DNA from: a virus
Reading direction: 5' to 3' (one strand)
DNA length: 64,000 nucleotides
Virus record (IMG/VR): IMGVR_UViG_3300047548_001261
Span: 17,896-81,895 of that record
Below the pieces are notes generated by a model. That model did no database searches. It was not told the origin of the DNA and saw only the letters and a program-made list of their open reading frames with translations. Positions 8,801 through 17,394 of this stretch are shown one piece after another. How positions within the stretch are numbered: the first letter of the stretch is position 1; every line of letters starts with the position of its first letter. Position numbers and translations under genes: made by a program.

Positions 8801-10671
8801 AGGCGGTTTTAGATCGGGAACAGGCACTGGCTAATATAAACGACCCTGTTAAGGCGGAGATCGCTAAAGACACGACTGAGATCGAGACTGCCAAAGAACT
8901 GGTGGCTTTGCAGGATATAGCCAACAAAGCTCGCGTTGCCGGGTATGAGGCTGCGATCGCTAAAGCTGAGAAGTTAAAAGGAGTGGAAGCATCCACAGTT
9001 AAACTCTCTGTAACCAAGCAGCAAATCACGGATTTAGAAACCCTACGGACTGCCCACCGGCAGACGTACGAGCAAATGCGCGACGTTGAGCTGAAGCATG
9101 CCCAGGCTGCGGAAGCGATCGAGACACAACTTTTCTCTCAGAAGCGTGGGCAGTTGGAGTTCTTGAGGGGGATTGAGTCCCAAGGTCTCAGCGAGTATCA
9201 GCAGCTACAGAAGGCAAAATCCAATGCAGCTAAAGACGCTTCAGAGGCAAGAACTCTACTTGCAAAAGGAGAGTATGTTCAAGGTAAACAGCTTCTCGAA
9301 TCGGCGATCAAGGAACAAGAAACTATTGTACAAACTACTGCCCAAGCCAAGGGCGAGGGTTTATCTGGGCAAAAGTCCCGGCTTAAAGGTTTGTACCAGG
9401 AGAACAACAAACTTCTCGAAGGCGAGATCGCTCTCCACAAACAGGCCGAAGCCGCTGCCAAGCAAGCAGCTGATCAACAGTTGTCGGCCATTCAAGGGTT
9501 AACGACAGCTATCGAAACGCTCAACACAACTCTTGCCGGGATTAAGGTTGGCGCCCAAAATGCCGCCAAAGAGGTTACTGGGCTGGATCAGGCAGCCCAA
9601 GGTTTGGCTGAGAACGCAGACATCAAGCTAAACTTCAATGTCGAGTCTGCCAGACAAGGTTTAGCTGCGATTCTGGAAGGTGTCCGCCAAGTTGCCAAAG
9701 AATCCCAGACCCCTGAAGAATTACAGTTGTCTGTAGGGAGAGCCAGAGAAAGCATTGCGGCTTTGCGCGAGCAGTTCCTGGCTTATGCAAGAGACGCCAA
9801 TACACCTATTGCCGCACAGGAAACTGTCGGGAAGGCCCTGGGCCAGCTTACTGACCTTGATACATCGGTGGCGGCTGCCGGGGAAGGGCAACCTTCTAAA
9901 CAAGCCCTTGCTGGTTTTGGCTCTCAACTGGCGGCGATCAAAGGGTACATCGAAGAAATCGAGACCTCCCTTCAAAGCTTGCCACAAGACGTGGCCCCGG
10001 CTGTTCAGGTAGACCCAACCCAGGCGGTCCAAGCCACCGACGAAATTCAGGCAGCCATCGACGGCATAACCGGTAAAGAAGTTGAAGTTATTGTCAACAA
10101 AGTTGTTAAAGGGGGTAACGCTTACAGCAACGTGCCCGAAGAGCCTTTGCCAGAATTTGCCCAAGGCGGCCTAGTCTCCGCAAAGGTCTCCAACAACGAG
10201 TACCAAATGCCTCCTGAGACCGTCAAAGCGGTCGGCACCGGCTACTTATCCAGCTTAGGGGAAATCTCGCAGCCAGGGTTGATTAAGGGGCCAGGATCGG
10301 GCACTTCCGACTCAATCCACAGGAGCATCCCAGAGAACTCTTTCATCATCCCTGCGAAGGTTGTAGATAAGTTGGGGGTGCCTTTCCTGGACAAAATAAG
10401 GCAAGGGCATAGACCAATCTTGCGGGCAGCAGGGGGGCTGATTTCTGACATGCGCGGAATAAATTTTGACCCGTCTATCGTAGCGCAAGTGCCCCCCATA
10501 GACCTGAAGATGCCACCCTTGCCGCAAGCAAAGTCAACGGCTCCGCTACAACATGTGACGTTTAATGTGGGGGGCGCAACCATCGCCGCCCAAGCCCCTG
10601 CAGATGCGGTTGCAGATTTCCAATCGGCACTCAGATTACAAGCTTTGAAGGCTGGGCGTAAAGTAGTATGA
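2857..10671 (+). CDS. Tape measure protein
   Basis: About 2604 residues from ATG 2857; an in-frame TTG at 2845 would add four. It is rich in Ala, Lys, Glu and Gln with long coiled-coil stretches over most of its length, as expected of the protein that sets siphovirus tail length. Around residues 700-1000 is a TP901-type tape measure core (FRSFLRYAVEMAAFYQ, then a conserved helical region with many Ala/Ser). A hydrophobic Ala/Gly-rich part follows near 1080-1250 and could be the segment that inserts in the membrane during DNA delivery. The C-terminal 250 residues are Gly/Pro-rich and less helical. It is the largest gene in the window and lies just before the tail-tip genes. Confidence 0.93.
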   Translation: MANEAQIDLAVDVNVQIKELKLDTEKLTSKIKAAVGSLKDIPISPKLATDFKELDKDAANLSKKVQDAFAKISKQTPVALNLAEKLRKEFLSGANAVDKDGNIIGKQLRRFMLQQLESVHAYANLDKKKTLWGQFVDIEGQNIATAKKMLTDMSTKMSAEASKVTVAQTQMARSLNQASESLKLGIGAATNGISSQVSKTISDVNSLAEAFKFLGLKNKDRQLLLDPTPTAENYGRLVKVLEAARERYFILAAQVHNNKKAEEELGVSSEQVAVHLAKVRDEIDRQLPKYRALAEEQARKVKLDKELANQQARLQKALSTVTDSGTKPLRDQIEAYNELLRIQRAIRANSGTDLGVKSTRDTLAQLKLQLKATEQIATAQSLVDRSADLGTREQAAARSKLNNLLIQYKDLLAGDTSAEVSASKQALARLEERLAKEKQIAAAEERLVQLTAARAKSSLSDTQTLLRLKKEEFDVTLALEKAKGLGRDGSAQVLREVEALKQRLATEEKELSTLTKLKEANKELYFRRSATAPSALNTQRLGSGAPAQAMGAQEFAKLKSSVEAYSKAIQQAQDGVAQMSARGLHYALALTAAWEKDRETLLGVIAVQEQLQKAQAATQRVGTAKGNDAAKLIAMREEVTAHQRIVDILGVQGRAQSAVDQATLAHSRARVSALQGDIAMIRQQVNETNRLGESYTSLSSAFRSFLRYAVEMAAFYQGLSAFQAAAKSVVDLEDALKGVQAVARATDTEMEKVAASVKRVAIDTEFSTNDIAGAAQTLSQAGVGIGEIGEALDATSLAASATATSLAVTADVLTTMHNVFKDMSFTEIADQMTSTINLSKLTGAELSTILSRAVEVSDSFHIIPAQMNAAFAVLRNAGIKASTISTGYRESLLELFAPDAKTLSFLEKRYAELGQTLSQGAIAELFQGFANSADPISAVTAELDKLGFATSASSDFARVYSVRAKNVLDVLVKQRGEYVNLTTQVGAHGAAAKGSATQMEALGKTWDNLGSVITAVAANAFGPALDHLQKLTKGLSDFIERGGEAADTMKKVSGSSGTAVAGLSGLASLMATIRGGGGALRGTTVGLGVAALAQGVQVFASEYMEKIHTGLGEVTAKAAEAAGLFFAVRSVILRRDLLTSLTGIYTQLSTRILAAGAVAQSARILAGVDPAASARAGVAKGSAAAASAQVFIQSTFLGRLVTFFDKVKVAILSNGVVRALTFTPYGRIISASVAAVGASLLFFRKDVNEQLNAINNQIATAENALKKATTIQTDLAAEKAQNQDLKAGLDAVQKSAKEYFDRTIDNAKGRALNISGMLSKLQGVSTDLQGSQLAGAIDELQTEFGVLFNSTYNIDQLIGEMNGANAIMAKAEGGRQAYYQKLIEAFEAYNPADKTKINENALVDAFQKLSEAQKAVILNEVNTLDEAILFQQASETFGERLKKEVFDKIEDAKADLAAREGEAVKVILDKAIQDKSFAGVYAKLLQAVKEGNRDLIDVYIEQLQRVNEESKNKLGDNAEGWLAEVSSFGSLIKEDLGLGLSAIAEGFKNAFNNPLDEFFAELKKLTTNELGNIIQRQADKILNDPVAFFADPAKAIAKSTLYKKPDTKGEVPQEAFDAANLYKEQALANAISKAKSTTTSQAAIAGDQAGRLARSLTPERRKELEILDETIAVQAKSIEEQLKNVDKEWTTFYEETFKTNKSAKDIQDILKRTVAAKKDTPELFIKELASIEERVKIEAAAQVAAKESAQLADDHLQASRALVDSTQRMYEEKKTADPARAAILQERIDAQLAKQGLEQEEVAKAIETNKVDLTKLNIHVASTAVSAEEMEKEYKELKQKSSATTSAMDKLTRAREAAFASGNAQYILDNDVDQNIYNLKVKSLEPLRAASKTALFRMERIPESLRAVEESYEGISQFFETGEGAKFLQDHADAGKRLEVLNEVNKTLADAGLDLAEKQSTLANVLAEQSLKNSTEKALANKAVLDREQALANINDPVKAEIAKDTTEIETAKELVALQDIANKARVAGYEAAIAKAEKLKGVEASTVKLSVTKQQITDLETLRTAHRQTYEQMRDVELKHAQAAEAIETQLFSQKRGQLEFLRGIESQGLSEYQQLQKAKSNAAKDASEARTLLAKGEYVQGKQLLESAIKEQETIVQTTAQAKGEGLSGQKSRLKGLYQENNKLLEGEIALHKQAEAAAKQAADQQLSAIQGLTTAIETLNTTLAGIKVGAQNAAKEVTGLDQAAQGLAENADIKLNFNVESARQGLAAILEGVRQVAKESQTPEELQLSVGRARESIAALREQFLAYARDANTPIAAQETVGKALGQLTDLDTSVAAAGEGQPSKQALAGFGSQLAAIKGYIEEIETSLQSLPQDVAPAVQVDPTQAVQATDEIQAAIDGITGKEVEVIVNKVVKGGNAYSNVPEEPLPEFAQGGLVSAKVSNNEYQMPPETVKAVGTGYLSSLGEISQPGLIKGPGSGTSDSIHRSIPENSFIIPAKVVDKLGVPFLDKIRQGHRPILRAAGGLISDMRGINFDPSIVAQVPPIDLKMPPLPQAKSTAPLQHVTFNVGGATIAAQAPADAVADFQSALRLQALKAGRKVV

Positions 10672-10696
10672 TGACAACAACTTATCTGAGAACCCT

Positions 10697-11239
10697 ATGA
10701 GCGATATTGAATACCTAACAAGGTGGATGGAACTATCGGACGGGACTTTGTCTTGTCGAACGACTCTTTACGAAGCCATGAGGTTTAACCAATCCTACGA
10801 ACCCTTCGGCGGGTCATCTGTGCATCGGATGATGAATGGCGCGGCGGCAAAGCAAACAAACTGGCAACGGCTGCGTACCACAATGTCCGGCAGCGGAGGC
10901 ATACCTTTGGGGCTTGTGGACTTGGACTATTCAAAACCCCTTCTGCTTAAGTGCGGAGTGCCCAGGATGATTACAAGGCCTGCGGCAGGGTTCAATATTA
11001 ACGTAGGCATCCCGCTACCCGCCGCCCGCAGAACCGACGGGCTTTATGCTCCGGAGTATATGCAACTGATAGGTGGGTTGTGGAGCAAAATCGTGGGCGG
11101 GGTTGTGAGCGGAAGTGCGACAAGAATCGGGGCGGTGTATTACCCTCAGTTCAATTGTTTTGCGGAGGCCCCAAAAGAAACTTATTCGTGGGATGAGGGG
11201 TTGCCTTCGTCCTGGACACTTGAAGCAGAGGAAATATAA
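10697..11239 (+). CDS. Tail-tip associated protein, unknown family, 180 aa
   Basis: The gene starts 25 bp after the tape measure stop, and its own stop abuts the next ATG, so it belongs to the tail operon. The product has no coiled coil or membrane segment and is rich in Gly and aromatic residues, consistent with a beta-rich structural subunit. Position directly downstream of the tape measure suggests a distal tail or tip component; the sequence alone does not show which. Confidence 0.6.
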   Translation: MSDIEYLTRWMELSDGTLSCRTTLYEAMRFNQSYEPFGGSSVHRMMNGAAAKQTNWQRLRTTMSGSGGIPLGLVDLDYSKPLLLKCGVPRMITRPAAGFNINVGIPLPAARRTDGLYAPEYMQLIGGLWSKIVGGVVSGSATRIGAVYYPQFNCFAEAPKETYSWDEGLPSSWTLEAEEI

Positions 11240-11641
11240 ATGGCTGGAATATTGCCGAACGAGGGCGAAGCCCTTATCGCACAATGGTTGTGCGGGAATG
11301 TTGTAACTGATAAAGGTACAGATTTAGAGTTGGGGTTATTTACTAATTCCTCGATCTCGGAAACGACCACTCACGCTACGCTGACGGAGCCTACAGGAGG
11401 TGGGTATGCACGAATCAATCTAACCGACGCTTCCTGGACGGGCGCTGCAGATACCCGAAGTTACGCAGAACAAACTTTCACAGCTACCGGGTCGGCTATG
11501 ACTGGGGCTGTGTACGGCGCATTTGTCTGTACTAAGGGTGCAACTAAGCGCATCATTTCCATCGAACTCAACCCTGCAGGGTCGGTAACCCTTGCAATGG
11601 GCGACTCATATAAAGTAACGCCCACTATCGTCGTCGCGTAA
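11240..11641 (+). CDS. Minor structural protein, 133 aa
   Basis: The ATG follows the previous stop immediately. The protein pattern (MAGILPNEGEALIAQWL, then LELGLFTNSS, then an all-beta C-terminal half ending KVTPTIVVA) resembles small phage virion proteins found beside tail-fibre genes. Translational coupling with its neighbours suggests similar stoichiometry. The exact role is unknown. Confidence 0.6.
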   Translation: MAGILPNEGEALIAQWLCGNVVTDKGTDLELGLFTNSSISETTTHATLTEPTGGGYARINLTDASWTGAADTRSYAEQTFTATGSAMTGAVYGAFVCTKGATKRIISIELNPAGSVTLAMGDSYKVTPTIVVA

Positions 11642-11650
11642 GAGGTTTCG

Positions 11651-14600
11651 GTGGCAAACCAATTCCTCAACCCTGGGTTTGAGACAACAGGCTTAACGAA
11701 CTGGACGTTAGCTGGGACGAATAGCGCGACGAAGATAACCAACGTCACTACGGCTACTTTCTCCCCGGTTACCTACACTGCAAAAGTCGGATCAAGGTTT
11801 TGCAGGATGTCTGACGACGTTCAATCTAACTTGACGGGTCAGACACTGAGCCAAAGCAGGGCGCTCCTTGCAGGGGAGATTGTTACTGCTTGGTACGCTT
11901 TCATCTGGCTTTCAGCGAAGTCTAACAGCGTCTTCAGGCATGAGTACGTCACCATAACGATAAAACAAGGCAGCACAGTAATTGCAACGCCTGTTGACAT
12001 CGATAGCTACCGGGACAATATTCCTGATAACGACCGAGGGCCTTGGAAAAGGTTCATGTGGGTTGTCCCTTCTTCCGGCACTTACACAGTTGAGTTCAAG
12101 ATTTGGCACACTTCGTCTAACGCGGGTGGCGGACACCTACTTGTCGATGACCTCACAGTGCTCGATGCCGGCCAATGGTTTTTGGACTCGTCTACAAGCA
12201 TACCTGTATCTAGTAACCTTTACCCTACAAGAGAGCAGTTTTACAACAAAAGTTTTGAACTCGGTTCCGGGAGTGGGTGGGTTTTAGAATCTCCACCGTG
12301 GGCTTCAGAATCTCCATTTCGCTCGGGGGGGCCTTCCTATGGGACCCCACAGACTTCGGCAAGCATCACTGTCTACCGGTATAACACAAGCACCCCTATT
12401 GCGACCTACACACCTAAATCCGGGGCGTATTTGGGATACTTCAGCAGCGGGTGGGGCATAGACGTAGCGACGAGACGGCTTTGGCATACAGGTTATTTAA
12501 GCGCTGGACAGGTAATCTCTTGGTGGCAGGCCTTTGTCTGGCAAGGTGCCGGGGCCGCCTACGTCGAATACCTTTCAGTTAAGATTAAGCAATTAGGTGT
12601 CGTGGTCGACACAGTTCTCACTTGGGACACCCTAACTGCAGGAGTCGCGGATTATTACGCAAGCCCTTGGGAATTGTTGAGTTGGTCCGCGCCCTCCAGC
12701 GGGATGTATACAATAGAGTTTGAACTCTCCCACCCGTCGGCAGACGCAACAGGAAGTACACTCCTTGTAGACGGGTTATACATCACGGACGCTAACACGT
12801 TCCCATTACAGCCGTTTGAAGGTACAACGCTCAATGTGACGTCTTCTTTGCCTGTCGTTTACTCAAATTTTTATAACCCAGGCTTCGAGAATTCGACACC
12901 GTTCGGGTGGGAAAAGGTTTTCAGCAATACGAGCTGGTTGGGTGCATTTTCCAATGTCCAGGGGTTGCTACCAAAGTCTGGAGATTGGTTTCTCCAGCTA
13001 GGTGACCCAAATGGATCGGTGCCCGACGGTACTGTTTTTGTTAGGCAGACTGTCACAGTTCCAGTAGGGAAAGCTATCTCAGGGTGGTTTACTTGTGGAG
13101 GGTGGGTATACGCTGCTGGTACGGCGGAGATTGTGATAAAGCAAGGCTCCACAGTTGTTGCCACACTCTTCTCTTACCATTGCACCACTATTTATACAGG
13201 TGACTTCCAGTGGTTTATCGGGCAGGTCTGGTTGCCCTTCTATTGGGTATCCCCTGCCACTGATACTTACACCCTTGAATTCAGAATAATTCGGGATGTA
13301 CCTGATAACTCTACCGGCACATATATCAGTCTTTTCGCTGACGACGTTAAGATTTCTGACCCGTTTTTTCCGGAATCCATTACAGTTGTAAAGGTCAATA
13401 GTGCGCACTCGTTTGCTGTTGTCCGGACCATACAGTTTTTAAATGGGGGTTTTGAGACCGGAACCAGCTCTGGGTGGGCTAAGTCCGGTAGCGGAACTGC
13501 AACCTATAATAATACGTCCTACGTTGGGTCACAACAAACATACTTTCCGGTTGCAGGGACATATTTTGCAAGGATAGCAGACGCTAACAACACAGGTACG
13601 ACAGGCACAACTTTAGTAACGCAAAGCAAAAGTTTGCTTGCCGGGCAGATCGTTACAGGTTGGTACGCCTTTAGGTGGGAGAATGCCTCCGTAAAAGGCG
13701 CTGTCTTAATCACGATAAAGCAAGGTTCGACGGTAATCGCAACGGTCGTCTCAGTCAACACGTCCGCAGAATTAACCTTCCCCGTAGAGTACCCTTGGAC
13801 ACAATTCTCTTGGACGGTGCCCGCCGACGGAACATACACGGTTAATTATAAACTCTCTCAGTTTTCCCCAACCACTGCAACAGGCGGCCAACTCCTAGTT
13901 GATGAGCTTGTGGTATCCCCTCCTGTGGGAACCGTTAATCTAGTAGGGACTACAATAACAGTAGGGTCAGAACTAACCCAACTCCATGTGCCTTATGTAC
14001 CTACCCTCGATATGAGTACAGTGGTGACTATCCTATCGAGTCTCACGCCGAGAGTTACAAGTCGCACAGTTTCGACGCAGATTACGGTAGTACCATCGAA
14101 CACCTTTGCTGTGGTTCCGCATCTTGCTTACACGCCAGCTATCCCCGTACAGGTTTCTGTCTTGCCGATTAACCTTCGGCCAAGCATAGACATCGTCTTT
14201 CGAGTATTTGAAACTTACTCGCTCGAAATAGGCGTGGTTTTTGACGTCACCGTCACAACTTATTCGCCAACCATCCCGGTTTCGTTCGTTGTTTATGAAA
14301 CGTACCAACCCACCATAACGACGCGTATAACAGTTTTCCCAACATTCACGGATGGCATTGGCGCACAAGGTGTCGGTGGACAAGTTGCCCTGACCACAGC
14401 CTCGGGGGGTACGGACGTTGTTCCTTACGCCCCACCGTCAGCACCGCCGATGGCCGAGCCGGAAGTCCCTTTAAGTATCGAAGGGTTGGCAATTTCCTGG
14501 AGACTTTCAGTATCCCTAAACGGCATAGACATTTCCGCAAGGTTAACCGGTGGCGTATCCATTGACCAGGAAGAGAGTGCGGCAGCTGTGGCTGTGTTCT

Positions 14601-16450
14601 CGATTCGCCCAGCTGCCGGTAGCGTTGACCCCTACACATGGATCAAGGCACCTGTTACGATCGATTACGTTGAAACGGATTCGACAGGCACACCGATCTA
14701 CACGATCCGAATGTTCTCTGGCATCGTGGACACTCCAGCATATAACGTCATGACTCGTGTTTGCCAATTCACCTGCACAGACAACCTGCAGAACGTAATC
14801 AGCAACATGAGTAGGGATACACTTGCAGCATTGACACCTTTAGCGCAGTGGTCCAAATACGTTTACACCGAGGAGTCGTCCGGGTGGGATTACTTACAGC
14901 AAAGGCTGGAAACTTACCCTTACACGGTTCATCTTGACACGAACTCCCAGGTTACGGTTAAAGATTGGCGGGCAGGGGTTATTTCACTGGAGTTCACAGA
15001 AGGTGCAATAGTCGACCAAAGCCTCTCAGTGTCCCTTGCTAATGCAAGAGATTTGACCAACCAAGTCACTGCCAGTTTAGGTTTTCAACAGGATATTTAC
15101 CGTGAGAACGTACTACGCCTTTCTTGGTTTGAAGAGATGTGGCTGAGCGCGGGTGACGGGTTTAATGAGTCGCCTAAAGCCACCCCACAAATGATCTCAG
15201 ACGCAGTGTCTGCTGCGGGCGCGGTTTTTGTAGAGGACCCTTGGTGGCAGATTCAACCAGAGAGCGGGTGGCTAACCCAAGGAAGTAAATATGTTGGGTT
15301 CCTGAATTGGGGGGATGAACTTTTAGCGCAAGGGTTCAAAGCACTGGTTGCGAAGCGACATAAACAAAGTGTCAAGAACGTGGCCCGCGTCACCGTACAA
15401 TCCTCTGCGAGCATAGAGGCGATCGGGTTCGCCAGAGACGAGAAGTCTGGAACGATTGCTGTAGAGTATACCGGATCACTTGATGAGGCTTTTTTCGCTT
15501 CAAACGAGGTGACTAGATTTGTCTGTACAGCTGGCCCTAGCATGACCCAGGGTAAAGTCACAGACATTACTTACGGCAATACCCGGAACGGGTCTTTTGG
15601 AAATGCGTACCCTAACTTGCCAGTAAAATTTCAGAAAGCTGGGGATGGGCAACAATACTTCGGAAGTCCTTTTGACCTTGCAGACTTCGGCCACCTGTTA
15701 GATAGCAACAACTCATACAACACCTTGACCGGACTTGCTTCAGGGCATTTACAACCTGGGCAGCACGTCTACGATTTTGACAGCTTCGTTGTTCGTGGCA
15801 GTAAGGTCGAACGGGCCGCTGCTTTAGCAGTTGTGATGGCCCAATCATCCAGAACGATTCTTGCGTCCCACAGGCAGAACAGGGTTGGGTTTACGACCCT
15901 TCTAAGGCCTACGTTAAACCGAGGGGACACCGTTCGTGTGGACACAGACCCAATTAAAGCCACCGGTGTGGTCTACCAAATCGTCCACAACTTCAACATA
16001 GACAACGGGTCCGCACTAACGTCGGTGACACTTGCTTTGAGTTCCGCGAAATCGGTCGGAATTCGCCCAGTGGCGTCGGTAACTTTCCGTCCGGAGATTC
16101 GGGTAACGATAAACGTTCTACCGGTTACTGCGAAGATCACAGAGGTAATTGGCCAGGTTAAGTTAGTTGGCCCGCACGGGGCGTTGGTAAACGGCGTAGT
16201 CAAGACTCCTGCAACGGAGTTCTTATCGAGCATTAACCTGGACTCTCATATTCACACTGGAACCGTCGACCCGTCGTGGACAGGTCACATAACCCCTTCC
16301 GCTTCGGGTACGTTTGAAAACAAAGAACACACCTTTGTGATAGACTTCCCAAACATCCCGATAGCGACGACGGAGAACGCAGATATCGTCGTTTACGGGG
16401 ATACAATAGAGGTCAACGTACCTCAAGACGAACTATTTCTTTTGGCATAG
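11651..16450 (+). CDS. Tail-tip/adhesin protein with four repeated N-terminal modules and a hub-like C-terminal part
   Basis: Starts at GTG 11651, 9 bp after the previous stop. Residues 1-790 hold four diverged copies of a module of roughly 190 residues, each opening with an N-x-x-FE-x-G...W signature (near residues 5, 196, 407 and 596) and closing with a (L/S)LLVDDL-like strand. This is the layout of carbohydrate-binding beta-sandwich domains. A second repeat region of short beta segments (VxVxPS/TF patterns) covers about 790-930. From about 938 onward the sequence (LSVSLNGIDISARLTGGVSI and following) resembles baseplate-hub or tail-associated proteins. Combining host-surface binding and hub functions in one chain is plausible but inferred. 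Confidence 0.7.
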   Translation: MANQFLNPGFETTGLTNWTLAGTNSATKITNVTTATFSPVTYTAKVGSRFCRMSDDVQSNLTGQTLSQSRALLAGEIVTAWYAFIWLSAKSNSVFRHEYVTITIKQGSTVIATPVDIDSYRDNIPDNDRGPWKRFMWVVPSSGTYTVEFKIWHTSSNAGGGHLLVDDLTVLDAGQWFLDSSTSIPVSSNLYPTREQFYNKSFELGSGSGWVLESPPWASESPFRSGGPSYGTPQTSASITVYRYNTSTPIATYTPKSGAYLGYFSSGWGIDVATRRLWHTGYLSAGQVISWWQAFVWQGAGAAYVEYLSVKIKQLGVVVDTVLTWDTLTAGVADYYASPWELLSWSAPSSGMYTIEFELSHPSADATGSTLLVDGLYITDANTFPLQPFEGTTLNVTSSLPVVYSNFYNPGFENSTPFGWEKVFSNTSWLGAFSNVQGLLPKSGDWFLQLGDPNGSVPDGTVFVRQTVTVPVGKAISGWFTCGGWVYAAGTAEIVIKQGSTVVATLFSYHCTTIYTGDFQWFIGQVWLPFYWVSPATDTYTLEFRIIRDVPDNSTGTYISLFADDVKISDPFFPESITVVKVNSAHSFAVVRTIQFLNGGFETGTSSGWAKSGSGTATYNNTSYVGSQQTYFPVAGTYFARIADANNTGTTGTTLVTQSKSLLAGQIVTGWYAFRWENASVKGAVLITIKQGSTVIATVVSVNTSAELTFPVEYPWTQFSWTVPADGTYTVNYKLSQFSPTTATGGQLLVDELVVSPPVGTVNLVGTTITVGSELTQLHVPYVPTLDMSTVVTILSSLTPRVTSRTVSTQITVVPSNTFAVVPHLAYTPAIPVQVSVLPINLRPSIDIVFRVFETYSLEIGVVFDVTVTTYSPTIPVSFVVYETYQPTITTRITVFPTFTDGIGAQGVGGQVALTTASGGTDVVPYAPPSAPPMAEPEVPLSIEGLAISWRLSVSLNGIDISARLTGGVSIDQEESAAAVAVFSIRPAAGSVDPYTWIKAPVTIDYVETDSTGTPIYTIRMFSGIVDTPAYNVMTRVCQFTCTDNLQNVISNMSRDTLAALTPLAQWSKYVYTEESSGWDYLQQRLETYPYTVHLDTNSQVTVKDWRAGVISLEFTEGAIVDQSLSVSLANARDLTNQVTASLGFQQDIYRENVLRLSWFEEMWLSAGDGFNESPKATPQMISDAVSAAGAVFVEDPWWQIQPESGWLTQGSKYVGFLNWGDELLAQGFKALVAKRHKQSVKNVARVTVQSSASIEAIGFARDEKSGTIAVEYTGSLDEAFFASNEVTRFVCTAGPSMTQGKVTDITYGNTRNGSFGNAYPNLPVKFQKAGDGQQYFGSPFDLADFGHLLDSNNSYNTLTGLASGHLQPGQHVYDFDSFVVRGSKVERAAALAVVMAQSSRTILASHRQNRVGFTTLLRPTLNRGDTVRVDTDPIKATGVVYQIVHNFNIDNGSALTSVTLALSSAKSVGIRPVASVTFRPEIRVTINVLPVTAKITEVIGQVKLVGPHGALVNGVVKTPATEFLSSINLDSHIHTGTVDPSWTGHITPSASGTFENKEHTFVIDFPNIPIATTENADIVVYGDTIEVNVPQDELFLLA

Positions 16451-16458
16451 GATCAAAC

Positions 16459-16878
16459 ATGGCCGCAACCTTTAACTTTTACTTGGACGCAGGTTTGACA
16501 GTACCTTTAACCAGCGACCTCTTAACAACTCAAAATGCTGACGGGTCTACCGGCCCCCAGGATTTTCAAATTTGGTTTGGGTCGAACGCCGTTGGAAGAA
16601 CCCTACGAGCAGACTCTAGCCCCGGAGTAGACCAACTCACACTATCCATTGTGGACTCGGCTTCAGGGACGGGACAGCCAGCAGCAGCCGTAAAATTGGC
16701 AAGTACACAAGGCGGGCTAGCCTCTGCCACAGGTGGTGCACCACTGAACTTAGGGACCACGATCTTATCAACAGTCGGTCTGGCTGTCTCTTTCTGGGTG
16801 AGGGTTACTGATGCCACATTTACCGTAGGAACCTACACCGATTTATCCCTGACAATGAATTTGGCCCGCGAGGATTAA
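16459..16878 (+). CDS. Small tail-tip/fibre-associated protein, 139 aa
   Basis: ATG 16459, 8 bp after the large adhesin gene and 3 bp before the next start. All-beta, Thr/Ser/Gly-rich composition without Cys, typical of a virion surface protein. No named family is recognised. Confidence 0.55.
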   Translation: MAATFNFYLDAGLTVPLTSDLLTTQNADGSTGPQDFQIWFGSNAVGRTLRADSSPGVDQLTLSIVDSASGTGQPAAAVKLASTQGGLASATGGAPLNLGTTILSTVGLAVSFWVRVTDATFTVGTYTDLSLTMNLARED

Positions 16879-16881
16879 TAA

Positions 16882-17394
16882 GTGGCCGACCAATCCATAA
16901 AGAAGGACCTGCACAGGCTAACTTTAAGCCCAGCCTTGGCAACGCCAGGGCTGCCAGAAAGGGTTGCAGCCCTGGAGATCGGTTTAAAGCGGGGCATCGG
17001 TTTACCAAATTACGTGTCTCGGGCGCCAAGCTCCTCGACTCATGTTGAGGTTATTTCCGTTTACTCACATATTCTGGTGACAGAAGCAGGGGCGTGGGAG
17101 GTGCCGCAAGGGTTCCCTGACTCTGGGGATTACATCAACGGATCGACATTCGATTTGCTAGAGCCACATTATATGCAAAGGCGGGTGCACGCTGTTTGGT
17201 ACGACACTGGCGGTGCAAACTTGTTGGAGACTCGGTTTATGGTTAGGTTGGAACAGCCTTACAGCGCACTGATAAACACGTTGGAAGAGGGGGGTATTCT
17301 CGGGGAAGTTCTGTACGGTATTGATTTCATTGATTCAGGGAAACCGCTGATCTTGAATAAAGTTGAGCAGCTGAGGAGTTTGTTGGGGATATGA
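16882..17394 (+). CDS. Tail module protein, 170 aa
   Basis: GTG start at 16882; the end overlaps the next ATG by 4 bp (ATGA), so translation is coupled. An N-terminal helical stretch (PGLPERVAALEIGLKRG) looks like a short oligomerisation or docking helix, followed by a beta-rich body. It probably connects to the large Ser-rich protein encoded next. The family is unknown. Confidence 0.55.
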   Translation: MADQSIKKDLHRLTLSPALATPGLPERVAALEIGLKRGIGLPNYVSRAPSSSTHVEVISVYSHILVTEAGAWEVPQGFPDSGDYINGSTFDLLEPHYMQRRVHAVWYDTGGANLLETRFMVRLEQPYSALINTLEEGGILGEVLYGIDFIDSGKPLILNKVEQLRSLLGI

